Source: Pseudeuparius sepicola (taxonomy: Eukaryota; Arthropoda; Insecta; Coleoptera; Anthribidae). From it: a stretch of DNA of 64,000 bases. The position numbers and the translations under genes were made by a program. Shown one piece after another: positions 62,650 through 64,000 of this stretch (position 1 is the first letter of the stretch; every line of letters begins with the position of its first letter). The stretch lies in assembly GCA_963920635.1 (NCBI GenBank), contig OY987302.1, positions 25,643,278-25,707,277 on the forward strand. The letters run 5' to 3'. The notes beneath the pieces were generated by a model. It made no database searches. It was not told the DNA's origin and saw nothing but the letters and a program-made list of their open reading frames with translations.

Positions 62650-63620
62650 TTATTTATAGAGGATAGAAAAACATTAGTCCGAATCTTGTCGTTTCGAAGT
62701 TAATAGTACAATGATGTTTGATACTATTCCATTTTCTTTCTATACAGTTTAAAGTAAGTTCTAACGGAATACTAGTGAATAAAGAAACAACATCTTCACT
62801 TATAATGACATAATTATCGGGAAGTTGGAAATTATTGAATCTTCATAAGATGTACTAAGGATGTTAGTTAAATACTTAGTGATTTTACTAGTTGGCGAGT
62901 CAATTGAAGCAAATATTGGTCTGAGAGCTAGGTTAATAGAATTGCAATAGAATTGTATATTTTTAAAGATTTAGAAACGTCTTTTCCTATTTCTTTAGTT
63001 TTAGTTAAATTACTAACTAAATTATTATCTTTTTGTTGTATGGTGTTAGTTGGATCTCTTAGTAATTTGATATAATAAGTTGGATCTTGTAACATATTAT
63101 GTGCAAGTTCACTGTATTGATTTTTAAACATGATAACTGAAAAATTATCTTTATCAGACTTAACTTCAATAATTTCTGGGTGCTCTTTCAAAAACTTTTT
63201 TGTAGTACCTATTATACCAAGAGGTAATTTCAGAATAATGCGTTGGAAAATGATTAATGAAATTAGTTATTATATTAGTCATCTGACAAAGGAGAATGTT
63301 TTTTGATGGTGATTATTTATTTGATTAAGAGAGAATTCAACATCTGCTGAAAGATTCTTAATAGAAATGTCAGTTTTAGTTGGTGGAAAACTAAATTTTG
63401 GACCAAGTGATAGAATATTCTTAACTTCGATAGGACTATCAACATTTGTAAGATTGTTAAACCAACGTTGATTTATTTTAAGAACGATTTTGTTTTCATT
63501 TTTAAGATGCTGAAATTTACGTAAATCAGTTTCTTTTATTTGATAAAAAATTCTATTATAAGATTGATTTTGTCTACGGTTAATTAATTTAATCAAAATC
63601 TCTGTAACCATATACCCTTG
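62650..63620 (-). pseudogene. Penelope-like element (PLE) reverse transcriptase, N-terminal to palm part
   Basis: Minus-strand frame from 63611 (MVTEILIKLINRRQNQSYNR ... LSLGPKFSFPPTKTDI), then a second frame from 63191 (EHPEIIEVKSDKDNFSVIMF, SELAHNMLQDPTYYIKLLRD), then LRPIFASIDSPTSKITKYLT, then VIISEDVVSLFTSIPLELTL. The LGPKF, RPI.ASI.SPTSK..K and D-V-V-S-L-FT-S-I-P blocks identify a Penelope-type RT, with the first catalytic Asp apparently in the EDVVSLFT block. It has three or more frame breaks and stops near 62650, before the catalytic YADD-like block, so it is truncated and dead. Confidence 0.78.
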
Positions 63621-64000
63621 AGATTTTGATAGCTTTTAAGTATTTTACTGGTGCTGGATTGAGGCCTTTTGGTTTTGGTTTTTCAAATTTGGGTTTTTAT
63701 AGATGTCACTTAACTCCACTTTAACCTCTGGTTTTCATTTTGAAGTTTACTACAATAACTTTTATTATCCTCAAAGTTGCTTGGAACCTTTGTCATTTAT
63801 CTTACATGAAGATGCTGATGATGAACCCTTAGCAGTTTCATTAAAAACTGATTGTGGAGTTTCGACTGAAAGAATTCTACTTTGTTTTAATTTTATTATT
63901 GTTTAACCTATTAGTAAAATTCTTTAGTTGGTGTCCTGATGTACCAGGGAAATAAAGACATATTTCAATTATTCCAACTTGATTTGGACAAAAACTGAGA
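63621..64000. other. Upstream part of the Penelope-like element or unique sequence
   Basis: A plus-strand open frame (63703-63906, 67 codons) has no motif. On the minus strand the start of the PLE coding region may extend here. The window ends before this can be settled. Confidence 0.4.

Overview
This window is eukaryotic and almost certainly from an insect. Codon use and the one clear host gene fit an insect, and the load of short foldback elements ending in TACAGGGTG suggests, but does not prove, a beetle (Coleoptera). It is AT-rich. Apart from one host gene and a possible second terminal exon, nearly everything I can recognise is transposable-element sequence in various stages of decay. 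I found no rRNA, tRNA or CRISPR array.

Host gene. Four exons on the minus strand encode the N-terminal part of the ubiquitin-activating enzyme E1 (Uba1): exon 1 at 57200-58565, exon 2 at 38864-39060, exon 3 at 37529-37750, exon 4 at 25282-25613. Junction phases agree and the domains are in the correct order up to the catalytic-cysteine domain. The C-terminal exons are not found, so the gene probably continues beyond the low-coordinate edge, making intron 4 at least 25 kb. Introns 1 and 3 are 18.1 and 11.9 kb and are filled with mobile elements.

Layout. 1-8.6 kb: a piggyBac-like element with intact TTAA flanks, three short inverted-repeat elements, a minus-strand non-LTR reverse transcriptase and head-to-head copies of a DUF4817-type transposon. 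8.6-15.2 kb: a nested stack, with an old Ty3/gypsy fragment split by a 5.35-kb gypsy-type LTR element (LTRs of 166-168 bp), which carries a copy of a 365-bp dispersed repeat and a hAT element with a perfect 8-bp target duplication. 15.4-25 kb: dispersed repeats, one split by sequence holding a possible host-like terminal exon; a copy of a promoter-plus-first-exon repeat; and foldback elements, one with a GC-rich core. 25-39 kb (Uba1 introns 2-3): non-LTR fragments, a 1.8-kb near-perfect palindrome and a 3-bp-TSD MITE. 39-57 kb (intron 1): a DDE transposase relic, a Dong/R4-like retrotransposon with a long intact ORF in a (TAA)n tract, mariner-type elements, more reverse transcriptase fragments, a cluster of foldback elements, and a second large foldback whose loop carries a TSO1-like CXC-domain fragment. 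58.6-64 kb, upstream of Uba1: a decayed Harbinger element with THAP and DDE pieces, and a Penelope-like fragment.

Working interpretation. The window shows repeated insertion of elements into elements, much of it inside a housekeeping gene transcribed on the minus strand. Several long inverted repeats lie in Uba1 introns, so its pre-mRNA should be able to form long double-stranded stems. That is the most interesting testable idea here.
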